A stretch of DNA of 64,000 nt from Akkermansia muciniphila (GTDB lineage: Bacteria > Verrucomicrobiota > Verrucomicrobiia > Verrucomicrobiales > Akkermansiaceae). The notes beneath the pieces are model-generated. The model made no database searches. It worked only from the letters and a program-made list of their open reading frames with translations, and was not told the DNA's origin. This document shows, piece after piece, positions 9,731-19,122 of the stretch. The DNA lies in assembly GCA_945874895.1 (NCBI GenBank), contig CAMCIC010000005.1, forward strand, positions 62,001 through 126,000, read 5' to 3'. Within the stretch, counting starts at the first letter, position 1; the number at the start of each line of letters is the position of its first letter. The position numbers were made by a program, and so were the translations under genes.

Positions 9731-11119
9731 TTACCGCACACGCTCCAGCAACCAGGGAAGCAGTGCATCGATGGAGATGCGTTCCTGCTCCATGGAATCG
9801 CGATGGCGAAGAGTAACAGTGTTTTTCAACTCCTCACCACCCTCACCGAGTGTTTCGAAATCGATGGTGATGCCATACGGCGTACCGACCTCGTCCTGAC
9901 GACGGTAGCGACGACCCACAGCACCGCTGTCATCGTAGAAAACATTCATCCAAGGTTGCAGCTTCTTCTGAATCTCCTTGGCGATGCGCACTTGTTCTTC
10001 ATTCTTTTTCAACAAAGGAAAAATACCAACCTTGATGGGAGCCATGCGTGGGGTGAAACGCATCACCGTGCGCACGTCTTCTTTGCCCTTGTCATCGGTC
10101 AGAGTCTCTTCGTCATATGCCTCGCAAATCAATGCCAGCACGGTTCGGTCGCAACCTGCGGAGGGCTCAACGACATGAGGCAAGAATTTCTCCTTGGTTT
10201 CCTCATCAAAGTATTCGAGTGGACGCCCCGAGCCTTTCTGGTGCACGCCGAGATCGTAATCTGTGCGATAGGCGACGCCCTCTAATTCTTGTATACCAAA
10301 GGGGAATTCGTATTCGATATCGTAGGTTTTCTGAGAGTAAAACGCACGCTCGCCATCGGGCACATCGAGGATGTGCAACTTGGTGCGCGGGATACCAATT
10401 TCTTCATAAAACTTGAGCCGCGTTTCCAACCACTCATCGGTCAAGCGCATGCCATCCTTGGGATGGCAGAAATACTCGATCTCCATTTGTTCGAATTCAC
10501 GCGAACGGAAAGTGTAGTTGCGCGGATTGATCTCGTTGCGGAACGACTTGCCGACCTGAGCAATGCCAAAGGGAAGTTTCACACGCGAGGAATCCAACAC
10601 GTTTTTGTACTGAACGAAGATCGACTGCGCAGTCTCAGGCCGCAGATAAGCCGTGGCGTTGGGATCATTTTCGTCCGCTGAGGCGCCCATCTTCGTTTTG
10701 AACATCAGATTGAACTCCCGGGCCTCTGTTAGCTCGCACTTGGGTGAGCCGCCCACGCAACAACTTGGTTTTTCTGGGCACTGCATACTGGCCACATTAT
10801 CGGCCCGAAAGCGTCCCTTGCAGGTCTTGCAGTCAACCATAGGGTCAGAAAAACCACCGACGTGCCCCGAGGCCACAAGCACCTGTTGCATCGTTAAAAT
10901 CGCACCATCCATACCGACGACATCATCGCGCTCCTGAACGGTGGTGCGCCACCAATAATCCTTGAGATTACGCTTCAACTCGGCACCGAGCGGACCGTAG
11001 TCCCAGCAACCGTTGAGTCCACCATACAATTCACCGGCTTGGAAAATGAAGCCACGGCGCTTGCATAGCGAAACGATTTTTTCCATGCGCTGCGGGTCGG
11101 TATTGGTCTTGTCTGCCAT
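9731..11119 (-). CDS. glyQS: Glycine--tRNA ligase, single-chain (alpha2 type)
   Basis: This class II aminoacyl-tRNA synthetase charges tRNA-Gly. At 462 residues it is the dimeric type, not the alpha2-beta2 GlyQ/GlyS form. Motifs include GFIFQAGELYGGLNGCWDYGPLG near the N-terminus (split over 23-45), a Cys-rich insertion (about 95-125), FNLMFKT, LRPETAQSIF, the motif 2 sequence FRNEINPRN, and PSAGCDRTVLALI near motif 3. The anticodon-binding domain is at the C-terminus. ATG 11119 is preferred over the upstream ATG at 11254, which would run into the terminator of the next operon. Confidence 0.94.
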   Translation of the reverse strand: MADKTNTDPQRMEKIVSLCKRRGFIFQAGELYGGLNGCWDYGPLGAELKRNLKDYWWRTTVQERDDVVGMDGAILTMQQVLVASGHVGGFSDPMVDCKTCKGRFRADNVASMQCPEKPSCCVGGSPKCELTEAREFNLMFKTKMGASADENDPNATAYLRPETAQSIFVQYKNVLDSSRVKLPFGIAQVGKSFRNEINPRNYTFRSREFEQMEIEYFCHPKDGMRLTDEWLETRLKFYEEIGIPRTKLHILDVPDGERAFYSQKTYDIEYEFPFGIQELEGVAYRTDYDLGVHQKGSGRPLEYFDEETKEKFLPHVVEPSAGCDRTVLALICEAYDEETLTDDKGKEDVRTVMRFTPRMAPIKVGIFPLLKKNEEQVRIAKEIQKKLQPWMNVFYDDSGAVGRRYRRQDEVGTPYGITIDFETLGEGGEELKNTVTLRHRDSMEQERISIDALLPWLLERVR

Positions 11120-11252
11120 AAGAATTCGATTGGTTGCGGGGACGCGCAGCAAAGCAGAATCGCGGCGCGCGTGCAAGTGGCGATTTCGCCATCGAAGTCC
11201 ATAGTCTTCAGTCGATTCCCTGAAGCCTGCAATGATGAGGAGGTATACCCAC

Positions 11253-11288
11253 AAAAAAACCGCCGCCGACTCTGAAAGTCAGCGGCGG
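11253..11288 (-). terminator. Intrinsic terminator of the isomerase/oxidoreductase operon
   Basis: A 12-bp GC-rich stem (11260-11271 with 11277-11288, one G-U pair when read on the minus strand) encloses a short loop and is followed on the minus strand by seven T (11253-11259). It lies just after the Gfo/Idh/MocA stop at 11304. Confidence 0.88.
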
Positions 11289-11303
11289 TGGATCATCTCG
11301 ACA

Positions 11304-12389
11304 TCAAGCAACCGTGACTGGCTTGCCGGATTTGGCTGATGCGTAAATGGCATCAATCACCTGCATCAGACGCAGAGCTTGCTCGGGCGTGTTGAGAGGT
11401 GCGGCTTTGCCGGTAATAGCGTGGATGAAATTCGCGGCACTGGCGCTACGCCCCATGTCTTCGCAGGCAGGGGTAACGATGGAGCGATTGACGCTGTTGC
11501 CATTTTCCTGAACATACAACTCACAGGTATCGATTGCAGTTTCATCGAGGCCATCGATGCCAAAAAGGCGTTCGACCTTACCACCCGCTTTGGTGCCTTG
11601 GAACACAACGCTGACTTCCTCGCGCTTGATCATTTCCGCCCAAGAAACTTGCAAACTGAGCACCTGACCCGTTTTGAAGGTCACAAACCCGTGAGCCGCG
11701 TTTTCCACGTCTGTAACACCACCGACGCGGTCTGGAATGCCCCAAGGTCCTTTGAAGTTTTTATCCTCAATCAAATCGGAGAAGGTCTGACCCAGGACGT
11801 GTTTTGGCTCTGGGTAGCCCATGAAATACATGGCGAGGTCGATCATGTGCAGCAAGTCGATCAAAGGACCACCGCCGGACAATGCCTTGGTCGTGAACCA
11901 ACCACCGAAGCCAGGAATGCCAGTGCGCCGAATCCATTTGGCCTGGGCCGAATTGATTTTTCCTACGGTTCCCTGTTCGATGTATTTCATCATCGCTTGC
12001 GACTCGGGCCGGGCGCGATTGTTGAAATTGAACATCACTTTCTTTTTCGCAGCTTTTGCGGCTGCAATGATTTCCTTCACTTCCTTCGCGTTGAGCGCGG
12101 GGGGCTTTTCGGAAAACACGTGCTTGCCCGCCTTGAGGCATTGCACAGCGAGAGGCTTGTGGAACTTGTTTGGCACGATGATGCTCACGGCATCCAGCTT
12201 CTTGCACTCCTTGAGCATCGCATCGACCGATTCAAAGGCGTGCGGGATGCCCCACTTCTCCGCAGCCTTAGCTGCCGCTCCTGGCGCAGCGTCGGCGACT
12301 GCGACAATTTCCGCTCCGGCCTGACGAAAGCCTGCGGCATGATATTGGAGCATTCCTCCTGCTCCAATGATTCCTACTTTGGTTGCCAT
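11304..12389 (-). CDS. Gfo/Idh/MocA family oxidoreductase
   Basis: This 361-residue protein belongs to the NAD(P)-dependent sugar and inositol dehydrogenase family. The N-terminal Rossmann fold shows VGIIGAGGM (5-13), VADA, and the signature block AGKHVFSEKPPAL (about 87-99) with the conserved EKP; the C-terminal half is the alpha/beta substrate domain, including GGGPLIDLLHMIDLAMYF with the conserved Asp and His. The substrate cannot be deduced. It follows a TIM-barrel isomerase by 20 bases and a terminator closes the pair, suggesting a two-step oxidation or epimerisation of a sugar or cyclitol. Confidence 0.88.
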   Translation of the reverse strand: MATKVGIIGAGGMLQYHAAGFRQAGAEIVAVADAAPGAAAKAAEKWGIPHAFESVDAMLKECKKLDAVSIIVPNKFHKPLAVQCLKAGKHVFSEKPPALNAKEVKEIIAAAKAAKKKVMFNFNNRARPESQAMMKYIEQGTVGKINSAQAKWIRRTGIPGFGGWFTTKALSGGGPLIDLLHMIDLAMYFMGYPEPKHVLGQTFSDLIEDKNFKGPWGIPDRVGGVTDVENAAHGFVTFKTGQVLSLQVSWAEMIKREEVSVVFQGTKAGGKVERLFGIDGLDETAIDTCELYVQENGNSVNRSIVTPACEDMGRSASAANFIHAITGKAAPLNTPEQALRLMQVIDAIYASAKSGKPVTVA

Positions 12390-12409
12390 AAAAATACGAT
12401 GGGTATGAA

Positions 12410-13462
12410 TTATTGGTTGGATTTATCGAAGGCGGCATCGAAGGCCACTTGATTGACAGGGAAATCAAGTTTGCGCACATAAGCGCAGCTTTCCGTGGCA
12501 CCGTGAAAGCGGTCCATACGGCCGTCCTCCCACTCCACGCTGAGTGGACCAGTGTAGCCGATGTCGTTGAGAGCAACGATCACATCCTCAAAGCGGATGT
12601 CACCGCGGCCCACGCTGCGGAAATCCCAAAAACGTCGAGCATCGCAGAAGTCAGTATGACCACCGAAAACACCCACACTGCCGTCGCCATGTCCCCACCA
12701 CACATCTTTCATGTGAGCATGATGAATTTGCGCGGCAAAATGGCGGATGAACTTCACGTAGTCCACACCCTGGTAGCCGAGATGGGAGGGATCGTAATTG
12801 AAACCGAAGCGTTTGTGGTTCTTCACCGCTTCGAGAGCACGTTGCGCTGATACGATATCAAAGGCGATTTCCGTAGGGTGAACTTCCAACGCGAAATAGA
12901 CGTCTTCCTTTTCGAAGACCTCGAGAATCGGACCAAAGCGTGTCGCGAAATCATCGTAGCCTTTTTGCAGGTAGGCTTGATTGGTGGGAGGAAAAGCATA
13001 CAGCGCCCCCCAGATGCTGGAACCGGTAAAACCATTCACCACCGCCTTGCCCGAGCCTGCGGGTTTATCAGCCATGTACGACTGGCCCGCATCGAGAAAC
13101 TTGCGGCATGCGCGAGCTGTATCGGCCAGTTCCGCGGCTGCGCGCTGACGCACTCCCTCAGGCTCGCCATCACCCCAGACATGCGGAGGCAGAATGCACT
13201 GGTGGCGCTCGTCAATGTGATCACAGATCGCCTGACCCACCAAGTGCGCAGAGATTGCGTAGCAAGCAAGACCATGCTGTTTCAATAACTCCCAACGCCC
13301 TTCCACATAACCTGGTTGAGTCAGGGCCGCCTGCACATCGAAATGATCACCCCAGCATGCGAGCTCGACGCCGTCGTAGCCCATTTGTTTCACGCGAGGA
13401 AGAAGCTCTGCAAGTGGGATGTCCGCCCACTGCCCGGTAAATAGAGTAACTGGTCTAGCCAT
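12410..13462 (-). CDS. Xylose isomerase-like TIM-barrel sugar isomerase/epimerase
   Basis: The 350-residue protein matches the AP-endonuclease-2/xylose-isomerase-like TIM barrel family. Metal-ligand type positions are visible in [21 protein letters not shown] and the [14 protein letters not shown] segment, and the C-terminal [14 protein letters not shown] supplies the last acidic residue. The N-terminus [14 protein letters not shown] is also typical. ATG 13462 removes 13 residues that look unrelated to the fold. It is the first gene of an operon with the Gfo/Idh/MocA oxidoreductase. Family members act in inositol and uncommon sugar metabolism; the actual substrate is unknown. Confidence 0.87.
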   Translation of the reverse strand: MARPVTLFTGQWADIPLAELLPRVKQMGYDGVELACWGDHFDVQAALTQPGYVEGRWELLKQHGLACYAISAHLVGQAICDHIDERHQCILPPHVWGDGEPEGVRQRAAAELADTARACRKFLDAGQSYMADKPAGSGKAVVNGFTGSSIWGALYAFPPTNQAYLQKGYDDFATRFGPILEVFEKEDVYFALEVHPTEIAFDIVSAQRALEAVKNHKRFGFNYDPSHLGYQGVDYVKFIRHFAAQIHHAHMKDVWWGHGDGSVGVFGGHTDFCDARRFWDFRSVGRGDIRFEDVIVALNDIGYTGPLSVEWEDGRMDRFHGATESCAYVRKLDFPVNQVAFDAAFDKSNQ

Positions 13463-13565
13463 AGGGTTGAAACGTGTTTCGCGTTTGAATATGGACAACA
13501 ATCGTGTCGGTGACCACTGAAAATTTTGTCAATCTCTCCCGTAAGAATCAGTTGCCCGAGTAGAT

Positions 13566-14381
13566 CTACGACGCGGAGATGTCTGATGTGAGATTCTCGA
13601 ACGAGGGAATCGATGCCACTTGCAATGCTTTCCCATCACAGGATCGAACAGGCAAAATCCCGCGAATGGCGGAAGTAACGAACATCTCCTCGGTTCGCAA
13701 AAAATCCTCCTGACGAATGTCCGCCTCCTTGATGTGAGAGAATTTTTCCAACACAATCTCGCGCATTACACCGGGCAGGCAACCAGAATCCAGTGAGGGA
13801 GTAAGCCACTTGCCATCGATTTTTACAAATACATTCGCCGTGCAGGCCTCGCAAAGATGGTGCCGATGGTTGAAAAAGATTCCCTCTTCCGCTCCCCGTT
13901 CGCGAGCCCATCGCAAACCCAGCAGATTCTCGGCGTAGGACGTGGTTTTGAGACCAGAAAGTGCCGAGCGCTCATTGCGTGCAAATGGAAGGGTCATCAC
14001 GGCAAGGTTCATCGGTTCATGAACGATCGCCTGCGCCGTCAGCCAGACCACAGGTCTGCTGCCAGGATGCGAATCATAAAGCCCCCCCTCACCCGCCGTG
14101 ACTGTAAGACGCAAGCGTGCTCTTCCTGAAAGCAGACCGTTTTTTCCGCAGATCTCTCGTGCCAATGCAGGAACGTCCACCGTATCGAAATCATGCCTCA
14201 AGCCCAAGCGTGTCACGCCATCCCGCAATCGACGAAGATGGCGCTGCGAATGCTGCAATTCACCGTTGATCGATAGCATGGTCTCAAAAACTCCCAAACC
14301 ATGCAAAACCCCGCGATCGGTCATCGCGATAAATCCCTCTGATTCATCGATCCAATTGCCGCCACTCCAGATGATCGCCAT
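13566..14381 (-). CDS. Class IV aminotransferase, aminodeoxychorismate lyase-like
   Basis: This 271-residue PLP enzyme is of fold type IV (BcaT/DAAT/PabC). The PLP lysine is probably K145 in GLKTTSYAENLLG; CEACTANVFV and the C-terminal EEMFVTSAIRGILPV are the other class signatures. Length and sequence fit 4-amino-4-deoxychorismate lyase (PabC, p-aminobenzoate for folate), but D-amino-acid or branched-chain aminotransferase activity cannot be excluded. No pabA or pabB is adjacent. It is transcribed divergently from the PP2C gene. Confidence 0.8.
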   Translation of the reverse strand: MAIIWSGGNWIDESEGFIAMTDRGVLHGLGVFETMLSINGELQHSQRHLRRLRDGVTRLGLRHDFDTVDVPALAREICGKNGLLSGRARLRLTVTAGEGGLYDSHPGSRPVVWLTAQAIVHEPMNLAVMTLPFARNERSALSGLKTTSYAENLLGLRWARERGAEEGIFFNHRHHLCEACTANVFVKIDGKWLTPSLDSGCLPGVMREIVLEKFSHIKEADIRQEDFLRTEEMFVTSAIRGILPVRSCDGKALQVASIPSFENLTSDISAS

Positions 14382-14472
14382 GTCCAGATGCTACACGATG
14401 AAACGGCGGGTGCGAAGACGATTTTGGATTTGTCAAAAACAGCATCGATCCTATGCTGCGCTGGCAACCCAC

Positions 14473-15309
14473 ATGATAGAAGAAAACATCGAAGAAAACC
14501 TACCCGCAACCCTGCGCTGGTCCGGATTGTCTGATGTGGGGCGCTTTCGCAAAAACAACGAAGATGCTTTTCTCGCACTGACCTTTGACGCGCATGAATT
14601 GAAATATCTCGGGAAAACCGGTGATGCCGATTTCCGGATGGGTGATTTTTTGTTTGCAGTGAGCGATGGAATGGGCGGCGCCAAGTCCGGTGAGTTCGCC
14701 AGCAAAATAGCGGTCGAACACATCACCAAACTATTGCCAAAAAGCTTTCACCTCAGCGCCCAAGGCATGGATGCGGGACTGGCTGATGTGGTTAAGGAAT
14801 TATTCCTTCGCATCCATGATACCATGGCGCAGCTAGGGCGGCATTACGAAGAGTGTGCCGGAATGGGGGCTACCTTGAGCCTGTGTTGGGTCATGCCCGG
14901 TTGGATCCACTTCGGCCACATAGGAGACAGTCGCATCTATTTTCTGCCAAGTGATGGACCCATGCATCAGGTTTCAGAGGATCACTCGTATGTCGGTTGG
15001 TTGCAGCGTCAGGGAAAACTCAATGAACGCGAGGCCCGTATGCATCCGCAGCGGCATGCTCTCGATCAAGTGCTGGGCGGCGGAAACAAGAACATTGAAC
15101 CCCAAATCGGACGCATCCGCTGGAAAAAGGGTGATCGTTTTCTCATCTGTTCCGATGGCGTGGTCGATGGCTTGTGGAATCAAAAGATCGAGGAAATATC
15201 ACGTCGGAATGACCAAGACGGATCCCTCAACACGGTGGAGTTGATCAAAGAAGCCGTCACTGACTCAGGGCGTGACAACACCACCGCGATCCTGGTCGAA
15301 TTGGGATGA
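14473..15309 (+). CDS. PP2C-type serine/threonine protein phosphatase
   Basis: The 278-residue protein is a soluble Mg/Mn-dependent phosphatase. The metal-binding motifs are all present: SDVGRFRKNNEDAF (20-33), VSDGMGGAKSGE (63-74), GHIGDSRIYF, LICSDGVVDGL and GRDNTTAILVEL at the C-terminus. It usually counteracts a Ser/Thr kinase of the Hanks type, but none is in the window. ATG 14473 is chosen because the open frame upstream overlaps the divergent aminotransferase. It ends 174 bases before nuoG and does not look co-transcribed with it. Confidence 0.9.
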   Translation: MIEENIEENLPATLRWSGLSDVGRFRKNNEDAFLALTFDAHELKYLGKTGDADFRMGDFLFAVSDGMGGAKSGEFASKIAVEHITKLLPKSFHLSAQGMDAGLADVVKELFLRIHDTMAQLGRHYEECAGMGATLSLCWVMPGWIHFGHIGDSRIYFLPSDGPMHQVSEDHSYVGWLQRQGKLNEREARMHPQRHALDQVLGGGNKNIEPQIGRIRWKKGDRFLICSDGVVDGLWNQKIEEISRRNDQDGSLNTVELIKEAVTDSGRDNTTAILVELG

Positions 15310-15385
15310 CAGAGTCGATGGTGGAAGTCGCCGCACGAGCCAAGCGATCACACAAAAATCCATCAGCCTCAGAAATGTTACGAGC

Positions 15386-15403
15386 TTGTGAAATTTTTCA
15401 CAA
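15386..15403. promoter_or_regulatory. CRP-type palindrome upstream of nuoG
   Basis: TTGTGAAATTTTTCACAA is a perfect inverted repeat (8-bp arms, 2-base centre) that contains TGTGA-N6-TCACA exactly, the recognition pattern of E. coli CRP and related CRP/FNR family proteins. Its centre is about 80 bases before the first candidate nuoG codon and about 52 before the predicted transcription start. The regulator itself is not in the window, so binding is an inference. Confidence 0.55.
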
Positions 15404-15410
15404 AGTTCGC

Positions 15411-15439
15411 TTGCGCCTGACGAGGGTCTGGGGCATAGT
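15411..15439 (+). promoter_or_regulatory. Candidate promoter of the nuo operon
   Basis: TTGCGC (15411-15416) and CATAGT (15434-15439) are 17 bases apart. The -35 hexamer is weak (3 of 6) and the -10 moderate (4 of 6), which fits a promoter needing an activator bound at the palindrome just upstream. Transcription would start near 15446. Confidence 0.4.
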
Positions 15440-15483
15440 CCGCGCGCTTACGAGATGATTTCGAAAGTGCATTCCTATTTGCC

Positions 15484-17244
15484 ATGAGCGACACCACTAC
15501 GGCCACTGCGGAAAATAAGCTACCCAAAGACCTCGCTGCCGAAAAAGGCATGGTCAATGTGCAAATCGACGGTGTTTGGCACCAGTTTCCACGCGGCACG
15601 CGCATGATTGAAGCCTGTCGCGCTGTGCAAGTGGAAGTGCCACACTACTGCTACCACCCGAAATTGTCTGCACCGGGCAACTGCAGGATGTGCCTTGTCC
15701 AGATGGGCATGCCACCCCGCCCCGCTCCCGGACAGGAACCCACGCGAGATGAAAATGGATACGAAACGATTGGCTGGATGCCGCGTCCCGTGATCGCCTG
15801 CGCCAACACTGTAGCGGAAAACATGGGAATCCGCACCAAGGGAGAGTTGGTCGAAAAATGTCGCGAGGGCGTCATGGAATTCCTGTTGATCAATCACCCA
15901 CTCGATTGCCCCATCTGTGATCAGGCGGGTGAGTGTCGACTGCAGGAATTTTCCGTAGGTTTCGGCCGCGGCAGTTCACGATTTGTCGACCTCAAGGTCA
16001 AGAAGCCGAAAAATGTCGAAATCGGCCCGCGCATTCGTCTGGATGATGAACGCTGCATCATGTGCAGCCGCTGCATTCGTTTCATGGATGAAGTTGCTGG
16101 CGACCCGGTGCTAGGCTTTACCCAACGCGGCACTCACACCACTCTGACCGTGCATCCAGGCAGGCTGCTCGATTCGAATTACTCTCTCAACACTTCCGAT
16201 ATTTGCCCCGTGGGTGCGCTGACATCGAACGACTTCCGCTTCCAAATGCGCGTATGGTTTCTTAAGGAAACCAAGAGCGTGGACGTGAATTGCGGCACCG
16301 GTTCCAACATTACGATATGGACTCGTGGCAACAAAATTCATCGCATTACGCCGCGTCAGAACGATGATGTCAATTCCTGCTGGATGCCTGATTCGCATCG
16401 CCTGAATTTCCACTACATCGATAGCGATGCCCGACTGACCGAACCATTGCTGCGTGGTTCCGATGGCCGATTTCAATCTGCATCGTGGACGGATGCTTTA
16501 GAAACGATTGCTGAGGCTGTGAAGAAATTCTCCCCGAACCAAGTAGCGGTTATCGGATCGGGGCGTATGACCAATGAGGAACTTTTCCTTACCAAGCAAT
16601 TGACGGGAACTCTTGGTGATGTGTCTCTTGCCTTGGTTCCGCGTTCGGGCGAGCCTGATCATTTACTCATCGCAGCCGACCGCAATCCGAACACTACGGG
16701 TGCCCGCTTGATATGGCAGACGGCTGATCCATCAGCATCGCTTGATGCAATCCGTGATGGTGTAAGGAACGGCAGCATCAAGGCTCTTATTTCCCTGGGC
16801 GAAGATCTGACTGCCGATGCAGGATTCACGGGAGAAGATTTGGCGCAACTCGAATTTCACGCTCACAGCCACATCCTGGCAAACCCCACCGCCAATGCGG
16901 CACATGTCGTATTACCGTCATCAGCTTTTGCAGAAAAAAGAGGGTCGATGGTCAACCTCAGTGGTCGTCTGCAGCGTCTCAACGCCGCTTGCAGCGCCCC
17001 CGGACAAGCTCGCGACGACTGGGAAATCCTACGTGATCTGGTTCAGGCACTCACGGGTCAAAAGCACGATGCCGCCATGATCGAGAGCGTTTTCAAACAA
17101 CTCAGTCATACGATCAACGAGTTTGCCAACCTCACGCTTTCGAAGATCGGCGACCAAGGCGTGGTCATTGCAGAAAGCAGTCACAAAATTCTGCTCCTCG
17201 AAAACGAGCGCGCCCGCAAGGCTGCTGGCGTGATCAACGGTTGA
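15484..17244 (+). CDS. nuoG: NADH-quinone oxidoreductase subunit G (short form)
   Basis: NuoG is the largest peripheral-arm subunit of complex I and holds several Fe-S clusters. Ligands are visible for a [2Fe-2S] cluster (C56, C67, C70, C106), the His-Cys [4Fe-4S] cluster (H138, C142, C145, C151) and a third cluster (C191, C194, C197, C241). The rest is a reduced molybdopterin-oxidoreductase-like domain (about 260-560). At 586 residues it is far shorter than the 908 of E. coli NuoG. It is the first complex I gene in this cluster; nuoH follows after 24 bases. Confidence 0.94.
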   Translation: MSDTTTATAENKLPKDLAAEKGMVNVQIDGVWHQFPRGTRMIEACRAVQVEVPHYCYHPKLSAPGNCRMCLVQMGMPPRPAPGQEPTRDENGYETIGWMPRPVIACANTVAENMGIRTKGELVEKCREGVMEFLLINHPLDCPICDQAGECRLQEFSVGFGRGSSRFVDLKVKKPKNVEIGPRIRLDDERCIMCSRCIRFMDEVAGDPVLGFTQRGTHTTLTVHPGRLLDSNYSLNTSDICPVGALTSNDFRFQMRVWFLKETKSVDVNCGTGSNITIWTRGNKIHRITPRQNDDVNSCWMPDSHRLNFHYIDSDARLTEPLLRGSDGRFQSASWTDALETIAEAVKKFSPNQVAVIGSGRMTNEELFLTKQLTGTLGDVSLALVPRSGEPDHLLIAADRNPNTTGARLIWQTADPSASLDAIRDGVRNGSIKALISLGEDLTADAGFTGEDLAQLEFHAHSHILANPTANAAHVVLPSSAFAEKRGSMVNLSGRLQRLNAACSAPGQARDDWEILRDLVQALTGQKHDAAMIESVFKQLSHTINEFANLTLSKIGDQGVVIAESSHKILLLENERARKAAGVING

Positions 17245-17268
17245 TCGTAACGTAACCTCACTCAGATC

Positions 17269-18525
17269 ATGGACATTACTCTGTTCCTTACCATCATCAT
17301 CAAAATCATCACGCTCACTTTTGTGGTGGTTTTGCCTCTCGTGCCCTTATCGGTGTATTTCGAGCGACGCTTCTCCGCGATCATCCAAGACCGCGTAGGG
17401 CCGAACCGTGTAGGCATTCCCCTAACCCTGTTAGGTGCCAAAAAAGATTTTTCTTTTTTCGGACTCGTTCAACCGGTAGCGGACGGGATCAAACTCTTTC
17501 TCAAAGAGGACTTCACACCCGCACATGTGCGCAAGGCTTTTTATTGGATGGCGCCAGCCCTGACCGTCGCGCCAGCGCTGATCACTCTATGCGTCATTCC
17601 ATTCGGTAGCGATATCCAGCTGCCAGGCATGGATCCCGTGAAATTGGTGATTGCGGACATCAACGTAGGACCACTCTTCATCTTTGCCATCGCATCGCTC
17701 TCCGTCTATGGCATCACCCTCGCCGGATGGTCATCGAACTCGAAGTTTCCTTTCATTGGTGGTGTTCGTTCCACAGCTCAAATGATTTCCTATGAAATCG
17801 CCCTTGGGCTCTCGATCATTCCCGTCCTTTTGTATTTCGGCGAACTGAACCTCTCGAAGATTGTGCAATACCAAGCGGAGCATGGCTGGCTACTGCTGCC
17901 GCTCTGGGGACATGGTGAAGGTGCTCTATCGCTGACCAACAAACTTTTGTTTTGGATTCCAGCATTCATTTCATTCCTGATATTCACCATATCCATCTTC
18001 GCGGAAACCAACCGTATGCCCTTCGATTTACCGGAGTGCGAGACCGAACTGGTTGGAGGTTATCACACCGAATACTCTTCGATGAAATTCGCCATGTTTT
18101 TCATGGGTGAATACGCCGCCATGGTGGTAGGTTCAGCGTTGATTGTAACCTTGTTCCTCGGTGGATGGTCGGTAGGCTTTGGCCTCGATGCCGCCATTGC
18201 TGGACTCGCGATCGGTGGATTTAAGATCGGAGGACTGATCCACCTGGGCGTCTTTCTCGCTAAGGTCCTTGCCTTCATCTTGTTTTTCATCCTCGTCCGC
18301 TGGACGGTGCCACGCTTCCGCTACGATCAGTTGATGAAACTTGGCTGGGTAATTTTCTTTGAAGCCGCGCTCATCAATGTTTTCCTAGCTGCTCTCGTTA
18401 TCGCAGCCCCAGCCTTGGGTTCCGTTATCATCGGGATCGGTGCCGTATTGCTGATCGCAACCACTGCCGCCATCATCTACGTGGCTAAGGTTTCTGAAGA
18501 AAAAGTCATTTCGGTTCAACACTAA
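17269..18525 (+). CDS. nuoH: NADH-quinone oxidoreductase subunit H
   Basis: NuoH is the membrane subunit that joins the peripheral arm to the proton-pumping modules and forms part of the quinone chamber. The 418-residue protein is longer than the usual 325-350, mainly through a loop around residues 195-225 and at the C-terminus. Family sequences include ERRFSAIIQDRVGPNRVG, LVQPVADGIKLFLKED, STAQMISYEIALGL, FAETNRMPFDLPECETELV and GYHTEYSSMKFA. At least eight membrane helices are visible. Confidence 0.96.
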   Translation: MDITLFLTIIIKIITLTFVVVLPLVPLSVYFERRFSAIIQDRVGPNRVGIPLTLLGAKKDFSFFGLVQPVADGIKLFLKEDFTPAHVRKAFYWMAPALTVAPALITLCVIPFGSDIQLPGMDPVKLVIADINVGPLFIFAIASLSVYGITLAGWSSNSKFPFIGGVRSTAQMISYEIALGLSIIPVLLYFGELNLSKIVQYQAEHGWLLLPLWGHGEGALSLTNKLLFWIPAFISFLIFTISIFAETNRMPFDLPECETELVGGYHTEYSSMKFAMFFMGEYAAMVVGSALIVTLFLGGWSVGFGLDAAIAGLAIGGFKIGGLIHLGVFLAKVLAFILFFILVRWTVPRFRYDQLMKLGWVIFFEAALINVFLAALVIAAPALGSVIIGIGAVLLIATTAAIIYVAKVSEEKVISVQH

Positions 18526-18536
18526 CAACTCTCATC

Positions 18537-19103
18537 ATGGCCATTGTCAAACTTTCTCGTCCCAAACTTTCCGTCGGCGAAAAAATCTATTTCGGCGCCC
18601 TGCTGAAAGGTTTTTTCCTGACCATGAAACATGCGGTCGACTCCTTGCTGAACAAATCACGTGGTGCCAAGGATCTCGCTTCCTCAGGCTTGGGTGTGAC
18701 GATGCAGTTTCCGGAACAACGCTGGGACGAGCACATGCCAGAGCATTACCGCGGCGCACCAACGCTTGTCACCGATGAACAAGGACGCGAGCGATGCGTC
18801 TCCTGCCAGCTTTGCGAATTCATATGTCCGCCAAAGGCGATCAAGATCACTCCGAGTGAGATTCCTTCCAATGACCCATGGGCCAAGGTGGAAAAGCGTC
18901 CTAAAGCATTCGATATCGACATGATCCGCTGCATTTATTGTGGAATGTGTGAGGAAGTTTGCCCCGAGCAGGCGATTTTCCTGCGCAAGGACTACCTCAT
19001 TACCGGACTCAACCGTGCAGATATGGTGCACGATAAAGCAAAACTCTACGAGATCGGCGGCGTGCGCGTGGGCCTGGTCAACAAGTGGAACGAAATCAAG
19101 TAA
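18537..19103 (+). CDS. nuoI: NADH-quinone oxidoreductase subunit I
   Basis: NuoI is the ferredoxin-like subunit carrying clusters N6a and N6b on the way to quinone. Two [4Fe-4S] motifs are present: C87, C90, C93, C97 and C132, C135, C138, C142, with each ending in CP. The 188-residue length is normal. The N-terminal helix (about 14-38) would lie on the membrane surface against NuoH. It starts 11 bases after nuoH. Confidence 0.96.
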   Translation: MAIVKLSRPKLSVGEKIYFGALLKGFFLTMKHAVDSLLNKSRGAKDLASSGLGVTMQFPEQRWDEHMPEHYRGAPTLVTDEQGRERCVSCQLCEFICPPKAIKITPSEIPSNDPWAKVEKRPKAFDIDMIRCIYCGMCEEVCPEQAIFLRKDYLITGLNRADMVHDKAKLYEIGGVRVGLVNKWNEIK

Positions 19104-19122
19104 CCTTTCTCCATTCTTTCTC

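Noticed and set aside
11379-12452. 357-residue open frame on the plus strand
   Set aside because: It is antisense to the Gfo/Idh/MocA gene, whose motifs are clear, and it has no recognisable family.
14098-14472. N-terminal extension of the PP2C protein
   Set aside because: The extension overlaps the divergent aminotransferase gene and carries no phosphatase motif.
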